This document shows, one piece after another, positions 56,017 through 64,000 of a stretch of 64,000 bases of DNA. Numbering within the stretch: position 1 is the first letter of the stretch; each line of letters opens with the position of its first letter. The stretch comes from Streptococcus oriscaviae (lineage in GTDB: Bacteria > Bacillota > Bacilli > Lactobacillales > Streptococcaceae). Below the pieces are notes generated by a model that saw only the letters and a program-made list of their open reading frames with translations, searched no databases and had not been told where the DNA came from. The stretch lies in the NCBI RefSeq assembly GCF_018137985.1, contig NZ_CP073084.1, positions 248,001 to 312,000 on the forward strand, read 5' to 3'. Both the position numbers and the translations under genes were made by a program.

Positions 56017-57086
56017 TGAAACGATTGTATTCCTTTTTTGCAGGCATTATCGTAATTACCCTCCTCCTCTTTGCTATCAGCAAGAGCTTGGAGGAGCAGT
56101 CCACACAAGGAACAACTGATAAACTGGTCATCTACAACTGGGGAGATTATATTGATCCGGAACTTTTAGCTGAGTTTACTGAAGAAACAGGTATCCAAGT
56201 CGATTATCAGACCTTTGATTCCAACGAGGCCATGTATACCAAGATTAAACAGGGAGGTACAACCTATGATTTGGCGGTGCCGTCTGAGTATATGATTTCT
56301 AAAATGATAGAAGAAGATATGCTTAACAAACTGGACAAGTCTAAGATTGATGGTTTAAATAACATTGATCCGCAATTTATGGGACTGAGTTTTGATAAAA
56401 ACAATGATTACTCCATTCCTTATTTCTGGGGTACCCTCGGTATTGTTTATAATGAAACAATGGTAGAGAATCCGCCCAGAGAATGGGAAGATTTATGGTC
56501 AGAAGAATACCGCGACAATATCATGCTGATTGATGGTGTGCGGGAAGTGATGGGATTTGGGCTTCAATCTCTCGGTTATAGCCTGAACTCACGGAATCAC
56601 ACGGAAGTGGAAAAAGCAGCAGAGCACCTTTACAATCTAACTCCTAATATCAAGGCAATTGTAGCAGATGAAATCAAGGGCTACATGATTCAAGATGCAG
56701 CTGCCATCGCGGTTAGCTTCTCTGGTGAAGCTAGTGAAATGCTGGATGGGAACGAAAACCTTCGTTATGTCGTTCCATCTAAAGGTTCAAACCTCTGGTT
56801 TGATAACATGGTTATTCCAAAAACAGCTAAAAATATCGACGGGGCTTATGCTTTTATGAGTTTTATGCTGCGACCGGAAAATGCCTATCGCAATGCAGAG
56901 TACGTTGGCTATTCTACACCAATTCCAGCCGCTAAGGCTATGTTGGATGAAGAAACACAAAACGATGAGTCCTTCTATCCCTCAGAAGAAACTATGAAAA
57001 ACATGGAAGTCTATGACAACCTTGGAAAAGATTTACTCGGTTTCTACAATGACCTCTATCTGCAATTCAAAATGTATCGCAAATAA
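56016..57086 (+). CDS. potD: Spermidine/putrescine-binding protein PotD
   Basis: 356 residues. This extracytoplasmic receptor delivers polyamines to PotBC. An uncleaved-looking hydrophobic N-terminus (about residues 5-22) has no lipobox Cys, so it is probably a membrane-anchored form, as pneumococcal PotD appears to be. The mature part begins KLVIYNWGDYIDPELL. Polyamine-binding motifs include FSGEASEML and SNLWFDNMVIPK. Last gene of murB-potABCD. Confidence 0.96.
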   Translation: MKRLYSFFAGIIVITLLLFAISKSLEEQSTQGTTDKLVIYNWGDYIDPELLAEFTEETGIQVDYQTFDSNEAMYTKIKQGGTTYDLAVPSEYMISKMIEEDMLNKLDKSKIDGLNNIDPQFMGLSFDKNNDYSIPYFWGTLGIVYNETMVENPPREWEDLWSEEYRDNIMLIDGVREVMGFGLQSLGYSLNSRNHTEVEKAAEHLYNLTPNIKAIVADEIKGYMIQDAAAIAVSFSGEASEMLDGNENLRYVVPSKGSNLWFDNMVIPKTAKNIDGAYAFMSFMLRPENAYRNAEYVGYSTPIPAAKAMLDEETQNDESFYPSEETMKNMEVYDNLGKDLLGFYNDLYLQFKMYRK

Positions 57087-57088
57087 AG

Positions 57089-57127
57089 AAAAACCAGTTT
57101 TAGGAAATATCCTAGAAACTGGTTTTT
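57089..57127. terminator. Bidirectional terminator
   Basis: AAAAACCAGTTT and AAACTGGTTTTT flank an inner AGGA/TCCT stem; strong in both directions, between potD and the convergent dehydratase gene. Confidence 0.9.
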
Positions 57128-57969
57128 GCTTGGCAAAATTGCTGCATGGTAGATTGAATAGCTGCTGAAATCTGACTTGGACGAACTATATAATACTTAT
57201 CTGCCAAGTGATCGGCAATGTAGGAGTGAAGATAGGTTGCTGCGCAGACCCGCTCAAACAAACTGTAATCTCTAAATTGAACAGCAAATCCGGCTATCAT
57301 CCCCGCAAGAGTATCCCCCATGCCACCCGTTGCCTGATGGGGGCCTCCGATTGTAAGTTGGGCTCTGTCGACCTTACCTGCCTGATAAATGGCCGTTTGG
57401 TGGCTTTTGGCAACAAGGATGAGGCCTGAAGGATAGTTTGACAAGGCAAGTCGTATACTTGTTGGATTTTGTTCAGAAATAGGCGTTCCGGACAATCGCT
57501 CCCATTCTTTCTGATGGGGAGTTAAGACGACCTGTTTGGTTGGGAAAGTCATATTTTGGGATTGCGCAATAAGATTAAGAGCGGAGCCATCAAGGACGAG
57601 GATTTGTTCTTGGGATATATTAGTAAGAGTCAGAGAAAGAATCTGCTTTGCTCTGCTATCTTCCCCAAGACCAGGGCCTATCAAAACCAAATCAGACTCC
57701 CGTAACTTGGCCAGCAGTAGCTCTGTATCATCTACTGAAAATGCCATGGCTTCAGGAAGATGCGCATGGAGGGCAGAGATATTTGTTGGTTCGGTAGCCA
57801 CTGTTATCAATCCTGCTCCGCTGTTGACACAGGCAAGGGAGGTTAGGATAATAGCTCCTTCATAGGGGGACAGCCCCCCGATTAGCAATACACGGCCAAA
57901 AGTGCCCTTATGACTGTGACGAGGTCGTGGCTGAATCAGTTGTTGGGTCAAATAATGAAGGTCTAGCAT
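57112..57969 (-). CDS. nnrD: ADP-dependent NAD(P)H-hydrate dehydratase
   Basis: 285 residues, start at 57969 because AGGAGG lies 6 nt upstream; an in-frame ATG at 57987 lies before it. It repairs hydrated NAD(P)H with ADP. Motifs of the ribokinase-like YjeF-C domain are seen: GTFGRVLLIGG near the N-terminus, VLIGPGLG near residue 97 and GGMGDTLAGMIAGF near residue 217 with the catalytic Asp. No fused epimerase domain is present, so NAXE would be encoded elsewhere. Its promoter TGGTATAAT (-10 at 58003-58008, reverse) is just upstream. Confidence 0.92.
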   Translation of the reverse strand: MLDLHYLTQQLIQPRPRHSHKGTFGRVLLIGGLSPYEGAIILTSLACVNSGAGLITVATEPTNISALHAHLPEAMAFSVDDTELLLAKLRESDLVLIGPGLGEDSRAKQILSLTLTNISQEQILVLDGSALNLIAQSQNMTFPTKQVVLTPHQKEWERLSGTPISEQNPTSIRLALSNYPSGLILVAKSHQTAIYQAGKVDRAQLTIGGPHQATGGMGDTLAGMIAGFAVQFRDYSLFERVCAATYLHSYIADHLADKYYIVRPSQISAAIQSTMQQFCQAKTSF

Positions 57970-58147
57970 AATATTCCTCCTAGTCATCTCCTTATTTACA
58001 TTATTATACCATTCCGAAAAAGAAGTGGGAAGCTTTGCTAGTAACGATTTTCCTCCCTATTCAGTCCCAGCTTGATTTTAAGATTAAATTTTGCTAGAAT
58101 TTAAGAAAATACAACAATAAATACGCAAAAATAATTGGAGTTTTGGA

Positions 58148-59914
58148 ATGAATGACTTTAGTCAAGAAATAAAGCCTTCACTTTCTATGAATACAATAGG
58201 GGCCTATATTGTATTGATTGGTTGGGCAATTATCTTTACGTTCTTATCAATTTATGTCATAAATGCCTATTTGCCGGTCTACGATATGGAGTTTCATTTG
58301 GCTAGGATGGTTGGCTTAGCCCAGTCCATTAGCAACGGCGATATTCTACCAAATCTAAATCACTTGTTTTCTTATGGAACAGGTTATGCGTCCAGCATGT
58401 TTTATGGGAATTGGCAATTTTACCCAGCAGCGATGGTTTATATCTTTACGAAAGACGCCATTGGAGCCTATACTTTCTTTGCCTTTTGTATGAATAGTTT
58501 CGCCATCCTTTCTACCTTTCATTTCACGCGAAAATTAACTCAGTCCAAACTCAACAGCTTTTTGGTGGCAATGATTGTACCTTGTTTTTATCCAGCATTT
58601 GGTTTTGGGATGACGATGGTCATTGGTTTTGTTCCCATGCTTTTCTATGCTATCTACAAGGTCTTATATTTAGAAGAGTACAATCCTATTTTGCTTGGGG
58701 TTACGATAGCACTGTTAATTCAAACGCACCTTCTGTCAACAATTGTTTTAGCGATTTCATCTATGTTTTTTGTCGCTTGCAATGCCAAAAAAATCAACTT
58801 GCATGTCTTGCTTTCTTTTGGTAAATCCATACTTATCGGCCTTGCATTATCCGCTGGTTTCTTATTCCAGTATGTAGAACAAGTGTTGTCCCAAAAGTTC
58901 TACTTTAGTTGGGTCACACGAAACTTTCCTGTTGACAATAAACTCATGTTTGACATGAGCCATAACTTTCATTCAGGTTTTACGAGTTTGACCAATCTCT
59001 ATGATGTAGCCCTCAAGATTGCTATTTTCTATTTTATTATTAACTTCTTCCAGTTGAAACCTATCTCCAAATCATTGGTTGGAGTAATAGTATTGACCTA
59101 TATTTCAATGACAGGGATTTTGCCTTGGCATACAACATTAAAGTATACCTTCTTGGGAAATCTTCAATACACAGAACGGCTATCTTACTTCTTGCCAGTA
59201 CTCATTATGATGATCTTTGCCATTGAGTGCAATCGACGGTTTTTACAAGGAGCAGTAGGTGCAGTCTTCCTGGTTTACTTGATTTCTTTTGTTCTGCCTT
59301 ATTCAGTTACCCATCAAAAGATGAGCCAAAAATTGATGAATCAACACAATAAGTTAATGCTCAAAGCCTACGAAGATGCGAAAAATGTCTTTATCAATCC
59401 GATTGGAGATGAGTACTATACCTTAGATGTTGATAATATGGCGATTCGTCAAGATAATTTTGCAGAATTTTCTGAGCTAGAAAATGTGAAAGTGTCAAAT
59501 ATTCAATATGGGTATAATTTTCTTCAATTTGATGTGGAAGTACAAAATCAAGGTGTAGCCACCAGTTTAGTGGTGCCCAAGGTTGGGTACAGTGGCTACA
59601 AAGTATCTTACTCTAACGGAGGCAAGGGCAGTCAAGCTGCCCAGAAAAAAGTACTGAGAACAGAAGAAGAAGTAGTTAAGATGAAGAAATTGAAAATGCC
59701 AGTAGAAACAGAGAAAGTTCTCCATAATGGCAGGATCTATCTAACCATTCAAGAATCAGGGACCGTTACGATTTCTCATCACAAAACCATCCTTCAATAC
59801 CTTGGTTTTCTGTTAGAAGCATTTTTCTGGTTATTTTTAGTATTGTATTGCTACACTGGGGATCTGATTCTTCCAGCAGATATACGAGAGAAATGCGGTT
59901 TCTTGATTGAATGA
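58148..59914 (+). CDS. Large polytopic membrane protein, GT-C-like (PTPS-related/YfhO-like)
   Basis: 588 residues. About ten to twelve membrane helices fill residues 20-395. One more lies near the C-terminus (LGFLLEAFFWLFLVLYCY). Between them is an outside domain of about 150 residues. The first loop has YDMEFHLARMVGLAQSISNG, an acidic-His motif typical of GT-C glycosyltransferases that use lipid-linked sugars. The closest families I recognise are the '6-pyruvoyl-tetrahydropterin synthase related' and YfhO-type membrane proteins; a role in glycosylating a wall polymer is inference. It stands alone, with TTGGAG before the ATG. Confidence 0.72.
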   Translation: MNDFSQEIKPSLSMNTIGAYIVLIGWAIIFTFLSIYVINAYLPVYDMEFHLARMVGLAQSISNGDILPNLNHLFSYGTGYASSMFYGNWQFYPAAMVYIFTKDAIGAYTFFAFCMNSFAILSTFHFTRKLTQSKLNSFLVAMIVPCFYPAFGFGMTMVIGFVPMLFYAIYKVLYLEEYNPILLGVTIALLIQTHLLSTIVLAISSMFFVACNAKKINLHVLLSFGKSILIGLALSAGFLFQYVEQVLSQKFYFSWVTRNFPVDNKLMFDMSHNFHSGFTSLTNLYDVALKIAIFYFIINFFQLKPISKSLVGVIVLTYISMTGILPWHTTLKYTFLGNLQYTERLSYFLPVLIMMIFAIECNRRFLQGAVGAVFLVYLISFVLPYSVTHQKMSQKLMNQHNKLMLKAYEDAKNVFINPIGDEYYTLDVDNMAIRQDNFAEFSELENVKVSNIQYGYNFLQFDVEVQNQGVATSLVVPKVGYSGYKVSYSNGGKGSQAAQKKVLRTEEEVVKMKKLKMPVETEKVLHNGRIYLTIQESGTVTISHHKTILQYLGFLLEAFFWLFLVLYCYTGDLILPADIREKCGFLIE

Positions 59915-59931
59915 TTTTGTGTGATTCATGA

Positions 59932-59937
59932 TATAAT
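59932..59937 (+). promoter_or_regulatory. -10 element before nth
   Basis: Extended -10 TGATATAAT, 32 nt before the nth start. Confidence 0.5.
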
Positions 59938-59968
59938 GGAACAGACTAAGAAACAAGAAAGAAAAAAT

Positions 59969-60592
59969 ATGGTGTTATCCAAAAAACGTGCCCGAAAAGT
60001 TATTGAAGCAATCATTGCCCTTTATCCTGATGCAAAACCTAGTTTAGATTTTCGCAATCACTTTGAACTTTTAGTAGCTGTCATGCTTTCTGCTCAAACG
60101 ACCGATGCAGCAGTTAACAAGGCGACCCCAGCACTTTTTAAAGCTTTTCCGACTCCAGAGGCTATGGCAAGCGCTGAGGTGAGAGAGATTGAACCTTTTA
60201 TTTCTCGTCTAGGACTCTATCGCAATAAAGCCAAATTCCTTAAGGAGTGTGCTCAACAGCTATTGGCTGCCCACCATGGTCAAGTTCCTCAAACGCGTGA
60301 AGAATTAGAGGCTTTAGCAGGTGTGGGACGTAAGACCGCTAATGTTGTACTAAGTGTAGGCTTTGGAATTCCCGCTTTTGCGGTCGATACACATGTCGGT
60401 CGTATCTGCAAACACCACGACATCGTAAAGAAATCCGCAACACCGCTCGAAACAGAAAAGCGTGTGATGGAGGTCTTACCGCCAGAGCTTTGGCTACCAG
60501 CTCATCAGGCTATGATATACTTTGGTCGTGAAGTCTGCCATCCAAAGAATCCTGAGTGTGAAAAATTCCCACAATTGTATGAATTTGAGTAA
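59969..60592 (+). CDS. nth: Endonuclease III, without a complete Fe-S cluster motif
   Basis: 207 residues from 59969; an in-frame ATG at 59921 overlaps the promoter. It removes oxidised pyrimidines from DNA and nicks at the site. The helix-hairpin-helix LEALAGVGRKTANVV has the catalytic Lys, and AVDTHVGRIC has the catalytic Asp. The C-terminus reads CHPKNPECEKFPQLYEFE: only two of the four Cys of the usual C-x6-C-x2-C-x5-C cluster remain, so no [4Fe-4S] cluster is expected. I believe other streptococcal Nth proteins share this. Confidence 0.93.
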   Translation: MVLSKKRARKVIEAIIALYPDAKPSLDFRNHFELLVAVMLSAQTTDAAVNKATPALFKAFPTPEAMASAEVREIEPFISRLGLYRNKAKFLKECAQQLLAAHHGQVPQTREELEALAGVGRKTANVVLSVGFGIPAFAVDTHVGRICKHHDIVKKSATPLETEKRVMEVLPPELWLPAHQAMIYFGREVCHPKNPECEKFPQLYEFE

Positions 60593-60601
60593 ATTGTATA
60601 A

Positions 60602-60638
60602 AAAGATTCCTAAATTTTTTCGTTTTAGGAGTTTTTTT
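60602..60638 (+). terminator. Intrinsic terminator after nth
   Basis: TCCTAAA (60608-60614) and TTTAGGA (60624-60630) stem followed by GTTTTTTT. Confidence 0.85.
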
Positions 60639-60700
60639 ATTCAGAAAACAGGAACATTCTTGTGTGATAGCTGCTAGTTATTCTTATATCGCTCAAAATG

Positions 60701-60747
60701 CGAACTCTTTTATTTATAAAAACAATAATCTTTATAAATAAACGAAC
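60701..60747. promoter_or_regulatory. Inverted repeat and CGAAC motifs before guaC (candidate PurR or other operator)
   Basis: Perfect 12-bp inverted repeat TTTATTTATAAA (60709-60720) and TTTATAAATAAA (60731-60742) with a 10-nt spacer. It is flanked by CGAAC at 60701-60705 and 60743-60747; CGAAC is the core of the streptococcal/lactococcal PurR box. The region lies 26 nt upstream of the -35. Confidence 0.5.
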
Positions 60748-60772
60748 GATAAACTTGTTTTATCGCTCCATA

Positions 60773-60801
60773 TTGACAAAAGCCAAACATTTTTCTATAA
60801 T
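60773..60801 (+). promoter_or_regulatory. guaC promoter
   Basis: -35 TTGACA (60773-60778), 17-nt spacer, -10 TATAAT (60796-60801): consensus at both hexamers. Confidence 0.85.
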
Positions 60802-60886
60802 TGCATATGGAAAGACTTTAGAAGTCTAGCGATGTGATGCAGGTCATCAGATAGGAAGGTCATTTATCCAATAGAGGAGACAAAAC

Positions 60887-61870
60887 ATGTTCAACGAAAC
60901 TCCAGTTTTTGACTATGAAGATATTCAACTGATTCCTAATAAGTGTATTATTGAGAGTCGTTCTGAGGCAGATACCAAGGTTACCTTGGGAAAACATCAG
61001 TTCAGACTTCCTGTTGTACCTGCTAATATGCAAACAATTATTGATGAAGAAGTAGCAGAGATGTTGGCAAAGGACGGCTACTTCTATATTATGCACCGCT
61101 TCGATGAAGCTAGCCGCATGTCTTTTATCAAGCGAATGCATTCTCAGGGCTTGCTTGCATCGATTTCGGTTGGGGTTAAGGCTTATGAGTACGATTTTGT
61201 AACTAGTCTGAAACAGGATGCACCTGACTATATTACGATTGATATTGCACACGGACACTCAGATAGCGTAATTCGCATGATTCGGCATATCAAAAAAGAA
61301 TTACCAGATACCTTTGTTATTGCAGGAAATGTCGGCACCCCCGAAGCAGTTCGTGAATTGGAAAATGCCGGTGCGGATGCAACCAAGGTAGGAATTGGTC
61401 CTGGAAAGGTCTGCATTACCAAGGTTAAGACAGGATTTGGAACCGGCGGTTGGCAACTGGCTGCTCTACGTTGGTGTGCCAAGGCTGCGCGCAAGCCGAT
61501 TATTGCTGATGGTGGAATTCGTACCCATGGAGATATAGCAAAATCTATCCGCTTTGGTGCGAGCATGGTGATGATTGGTTCGCTTTTTGCTGGACATATT
61601 GAAAGTCCAGGAAAAACAGTAGAAGTAGACGGAAAAGCCTTCAAAGAGTATTACGGTTCAGCTTCTGAATACCAAAAGGGAGCTTACAAAAACGTGGAAG
61701 GCAAGAAAATTCTTCTCCCAGCCAAGGGGCACTTGAAAGATACCCTAGTTGAAATGGAGCAAGATCTACAATCTTCCATTTCCTATGCTGGGGGACGTGA
61801 TCTTGATAGCTTGCGACATGTAGACTATGTTATTGTCAAAAATTCCATTTGGAATGGCGACACGATTTAG
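60887..61870 (+). CDS. guaC: GMP reductase
   Basis: 327 residues, the Gram-positive (GuaC2) form. It deaminates GMP to IMP with NADPH, returning guanine nucleotides to the adenine branch. The catalytic Cys is C176 in [15 protein letters not shown]. The NMQTIIDE and [17 protein letters not shown] phosphate-binding segments are typical. AGAGGAG lies before the ATG. It is monocistronic, with a strong promoter and possible purine control sites. Confidence 0.96.
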   Translation: MFNETPVFDYEDIQLIPNKCIIESRSEADTKVTLGKHQFRLPVVPANMQTIIDEEVAEMLAKDGYFYIMHRFDEASRMSFIKRMHSQGLLASISVGVKAYEYDFVTSLKQDAPDYITIDIAHGHSDSVIRMIRHIKKELPDTFVIAGNVGTPEAVRELENAGADATKVGIGPGKVCITKVKTGFGTGGWQLAALRWCAKAARKPIIADGGIRTHGDIAKSIRFGASMVMIGSLFAGHIESPGKTVEVDGKAFKEYYGSASEYQKGAYKNVEGKKILLPAKGHLKDTLVEMEQDLQSSISYAGGRDLDSLRHVDYVIVKNSIWNGDTI

Positions 61871-61878
61871 GAACAGAG

Positions 61879-61903
61879 GGCCTGCTTTACAGGTCTTTTT
61901 GTT
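61879..61903 (+). terminator. Terminator after guaC
   Basis: CCTG-CTTTA-CAGG (extended by G-T pairs) followed by TCTTTTTG. Confidence 0.6.
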
Positions 61904-62034
61904 TATTTTTCCTGAATAGAATATCTAACCAGTATGACTTAGCTTCGACAATCTTTGCCAATGCCAGTCAGCAGTTGAACTTTCTGATTCAACTTGATAG
62001 AATGAAGACAGGAAAGAATTGTTTAGGAGAGAAT

Positions 62035-63387
62035 ATGTATCAAGCAAGTAAGTGGCAGGACAAGTTGGTCCTCTTTTTAAAGATATTTCTGCCTATTTTA
62101 GTCTATCAGTTTGCTAATTATTCAGCGTCTTTTATTGACACCATGATGACTGGACAGTACGGTACTGTTGACTTGGCAGGCGTTTCAATGGCAACCAGTT
62201 TGTGGAATCCATTTTTTTCCTTATTAACAGGAATTGTTTCGGCATTGATTCCCATTATTGGTCAGCATTTGGGCCGTGGAAATGATAGGCAGGTACGAGA
62301 AGAACTGCAACATTTCATTTATCTAGCACTTATTTTATCCTTGGTGTTGCTCCTTATTGTCTTGTTTGGGGCTATACCAGTTTTGGGATGGTTACGATTA
62401 GATGAGCCCGTTTTCCAAGTTGCGAAGTCCTATCTATATTATATCTGTCTTGGCATCCTTCCCCTTATGCTCTTTAGTGTTTTTCGATCCTTCTTTGATG
62501 CTTTGGGTTTGACTAGACTATCCATGTACCTCATGCTCTTACTGGTTCCTTTTAATTCCTTCTTTAACTATTTGCTGATTTATGGGAAAATGGGGCTGCC
62601 CGCTATGGGAGGAGCAGGAGCAGGTCTGGGGACCTCTCTCGCCTACTGGCTTCTTCTAGTGATTGTGTTATTGGTTATGGTCTATCATCCAAAGGTACGT
62701 TCACACAAGGTTTGGCAAAGGCTGCCTTTCCAACCACGTCTGATAAAAGATGGCCTTGCTTTGGGGCTTCCTATTGGTTTACAGGTTTTTGCAGAAGTTG
62801 CAATCTTTGCAGTTGTTGGCCTGTATATGTCACAATTTTCAGCGCAAGTGATTGCTTCGCACCAAGCAGCAATGAACTTTGCCACCTTGCTCTATGCTTT
62901 TCCAGCAGGTGTTTCCATGACCTTGCCAATCGTCATTTCCTATGAGATTGGGGCTAAGCGGCCAAAGGATGTCAGACAATACATCCGCATCGGTCGTTTG
63001 GTTGCCTTTGGTTTTGCTGGTGTAACCCTGACCTTCTTGTATTTCTTTCGTTCCAAAGTGGCTGTTCTCTATGGCAATGACCCAGATTTTATCCAGCTGA
63101 CATCGCATTTCTTATCTTATGCCCTTCTTTTTCAGCTAGCTGATGCTTATACTGCACCTATTCAGGGAATTCTGAGAGGGTTTAAGGACACAACGGTTCC
63201 CTTCTTTTTAGGCATTATCTCCTATTGGGGGATGACCTTCCCCGTAGCTTTCCTTTTAGAAGCTACGACCAATCTAGGTCCTGTATCTTACTGGCTGGGA
63301 CTCATTTCTGGTATTTTTGTCTGTGGCATGTTACTGGATATGAGGTTACAGAAAATTGTAAAAAGGAGGCTGAAACATGAAGTATAA
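62035..63387 (+). CDS. MATE family efflux transporter
   Basis: 450 residues from 62035 (TTAGGAGAG 5 nt upstream); the open frame extends further upstream into the guaC end, but without a ribosome-binding site. Twelve membrane helices in two halves. FANYSASFIDTMMTGQYGTVDLAG near residues 25-48 is the MatE signature. The family exports cationic drugs or metabolites with Na+ or H+; the closest type seems NorM/PdrM-like, substrate unproven. The next gene overlaps its end by 11 nt. Confidence 0.9.
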   Translation: MYQASKWQDKLVLFLKIFLPILVYQFANYSASFIDTMMTGQYGTVDLAGVSMATSLWNPFFSLLTGIVSALIPIIGQHLGRGNDRQVREELQHFIYLALILSLVLLLIVLFGAIPVLGWLRLDEPVFQVAKSYLYYICLGILPLMLFSVFRSFFDALGLTRLSMYLMLLLVPFNSFFNYLLIYGKMGLPAMGGAGAGLGTSLAYWLLLVIVLLVMVYHPKVRSHKVWQRLPFQPRLIKDGLALGLPIGLQVFAEVAIFAVVGLYMSQFSAQVIASHQAAMNFATLLYAFPAGVSMTLPIVISYEIGAKRPKDVRQYIRIGRLVAFGFAGVTLTFLYFFRSKVAVLYGNDPDFIQLTSHFLSYALLFQLADAYTAPIQGILRGFKDTTVPFFLGIISYWGMTFPVAFLLEATTNLGPVSYWLGLISGIFVCGMLLDMRLQKIVKRRLKHEV

Positions 63388-63745
63388 AATTACCATCTCA
63401 GCCTGCATTCTCATTGTAATCAGTCTTGGAATTTTTAGTCAACTCAAATCTTCGGTAAACCTGCCGGATGCAGAACAAGTTGTGATTTATCAAGAAGAAA
63501 CTGTTGTTAAAGAACTATCTGGTGAAGAAGCTCAGCTTTTTCTCATGCAACTAGAAACAGTCAAGCCCTATTTCTTCAAAAATGCCAGTGTTGAGGACTA
63601 TCCGCAAGAGGCAGAAATAGTCTACAAAATGGTGGTGGGAGAGGAAGTCTTCTACATTTACGATAAAAATGGATCCGTTCATCTGATGAAACCTTATGAC
63701 TATACAGTCGAGTTGCCGAGTTCTCTAGATATTATCCTAGAATGA
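63377..63745 (+). CDS. Small secreted or membrane-anchored protein of unknown function
   Basis: 122 residues. AAGGAGG lies 8 nt upstream of the ATG, inside the MATE gene end. An N-terminal hydrophobic segment (about 4-21, ITISACILIVISLGIFS) is followed by an outside domain with alternating acidic and beta-forming parts and conserved-looking EVFYIYDKNGSVHLMKP. The Cys at residue 10 sits inside the membrane segment and is not a clear lipobox. Function unknown; overlap suggests co-expression with the pump. Confidence 0.7.
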   Translation: MKYKITISACILIVISLGIFSQLKSSVNLPDAEQVVIYQEETVVKELSGEEAQLFLMQLETVKPYFFKNASVEDYPQEAEIVYKMVVGEEVFYIYDKNGSVHLMKPYDYTVELPSSLDIILE

Positions 63746-63747
63746 AC

Positions 63748-63780
63748 AATCTCCCACTGCTCGGCAATGGGAGATTTGTT
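63748..63780. terminator. Bidirectional terminator
   Basis: AATCTCCC and GGGAGATT form an 8-bp stem between convergent genes, with a T-rich tract on the right. Confidence 0.75.
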
Positions 63781-63963
63781 TTATTTACGCTTCATTTCTC
63801 CCTGAGGATAATAGGTTCCTTCTGGTAGGTCGTTGATAAATACATGAATGGCTTCTTTAGGAGCCTTGGCGATACGAGAAACAACCTCCGTTACTTCGCG
63901 AGCTAGGGCGATTTTTTGCTCCTCTGAGCGGCCTTCGAATAGATCAATTTTTACAAATGGCAT
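63781..63963 (-). CDS. 4-oxalocrotonate tautomerase family enzyme
   Basis: 60 residues, the size of the tautomerase monomer. The catalytic Pro is residue 2 after Met removal (MPFVKIDLFEGRSEEQK), and the Arg-containing EGRSEEQK helix follows. The family keto-enol tautomerises small acids; in streptococci the substrate is unknown. AAAGGAG lies 8 nt before the ATG at 63963. A TATACT -10 on the minus strand lies at the window end (63992-63997). Confidence 0.92.
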   Translation of the reverse strand: MPFVKIDLFEGRSEEQKIALAREVTEVVSRIAKAPKEAIHVFINDLPEGTYYPQGEMKRK

Positions 63964-64000
63964 ATGTATTTCTCCTTTTCTATTTTTTCAAGTATAGCAT

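Noticed and set aside
61849..62034. N-terminal extension of the MATE transporter reaching into guaC
   Set aside because: A good Shine-Dalgarno and typical MATE start at 62035; the extension crosses the guaC terminator.

Overview
This window is a stretch of low-GC Gram-positive chromosome from the genus Streptococcus, most likely Streptococcus suis or a very close relative. The assignment rests on recognisable protein sequences and streptococcal gene neighbourhoods: folA, a 56-aa membrane ORF, clpX and engB together; murB-potABCD; a LysR gene, lspA and rluD together; rimM-trmD next to fruR-fruK-fruA; and a cysteine desulfurase next to thiI. No phage, plasmid, IS transposase, CRISPR array or defence island is visible. 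It is mainly core chromosome, and most of the interest lies in broken genes and in structured intergenic DNA.

Layout. 1-7.2 kb: 3' end of parC, a membrane-anchored protein, ilvE, a DUF2969 gene, tRNA-Tyr, two structured repeat elements, tRNA-Gln, S1 protein, tRNA-Arg, threonine aldolase and a Ser/Thr-rich surface protein. 7.3-12.2 kb: cysteine desulfurase-thiI, brnQ, and L21-leader/rplU/rpmA. 12.3-17 kb: GNAT, LysR-lspA-rluD, VTT protein, PhnA-like protein and Pr6Pr-like protein. 17-23.6 kb: pyrimidine genes (PyrR attenuator, pyrR, pyrB, carA, a 516-nt repeat-rich gap, interrupted carB). 23.6-30 kb: an intergenic repeat, broken grpB, methyltransferase, pcp, rpsP, khpA and a heterodimeric ABC exporter whose second subunit is interrupted. 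30-35 kb: rimM-trmD and the fructose PTS operon. 35-42.6 kb: DUF1149, DegV, dapB, cca, ABC-F, glk and thyA. 42.7-46.5 kb: folA, small ORF, clpX, engB and L10-leader/rplJ/rplL. 46.7-50 kb: GNAT, AhpD-like protein, TDT transporter and polysaccharide deacetylase. 50-57 kb: hom-thrB and murB-potABCD. 57-64 kb: NAD(P)HX dehydratase, GT-C-like membrane protein, nth, guaC, MATE pump, a small secreted protein and a tautomerase.

Regulation readable from the DNA includes a PyrR-binding attenuator, L21 and L10 autoregulatory leaders, CodY-like boxes before ilvE and between hom and the divergent deacetylase, a CcpA cre plus three 10-nt-phased DeoR-type motifs before fruR, and a perfect 12-bp inverted repeat with CGAAC (PurR-box-like) motifs before guaC.

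Four core genes carry lesions: carB has an in-frame TAG where Trp is expected; the second ABC-exporter subunit has TGA where Arg (CGA) is expected; a grpB-family gene has a one-base frameshift; and fruR has ATA at the position expected for its start codon. The three substitutions are all consistent with G:C to A:T transitions. Either the strain has lost these functions or the sequence has errors; reads would decide. The best candidate for an under-described element is the pair of structured repeats between tRNA-Tyr and tRNA-Gln, whose stems differ by compensatory base changes. The multi-hairpin carA-carB gap comes second.
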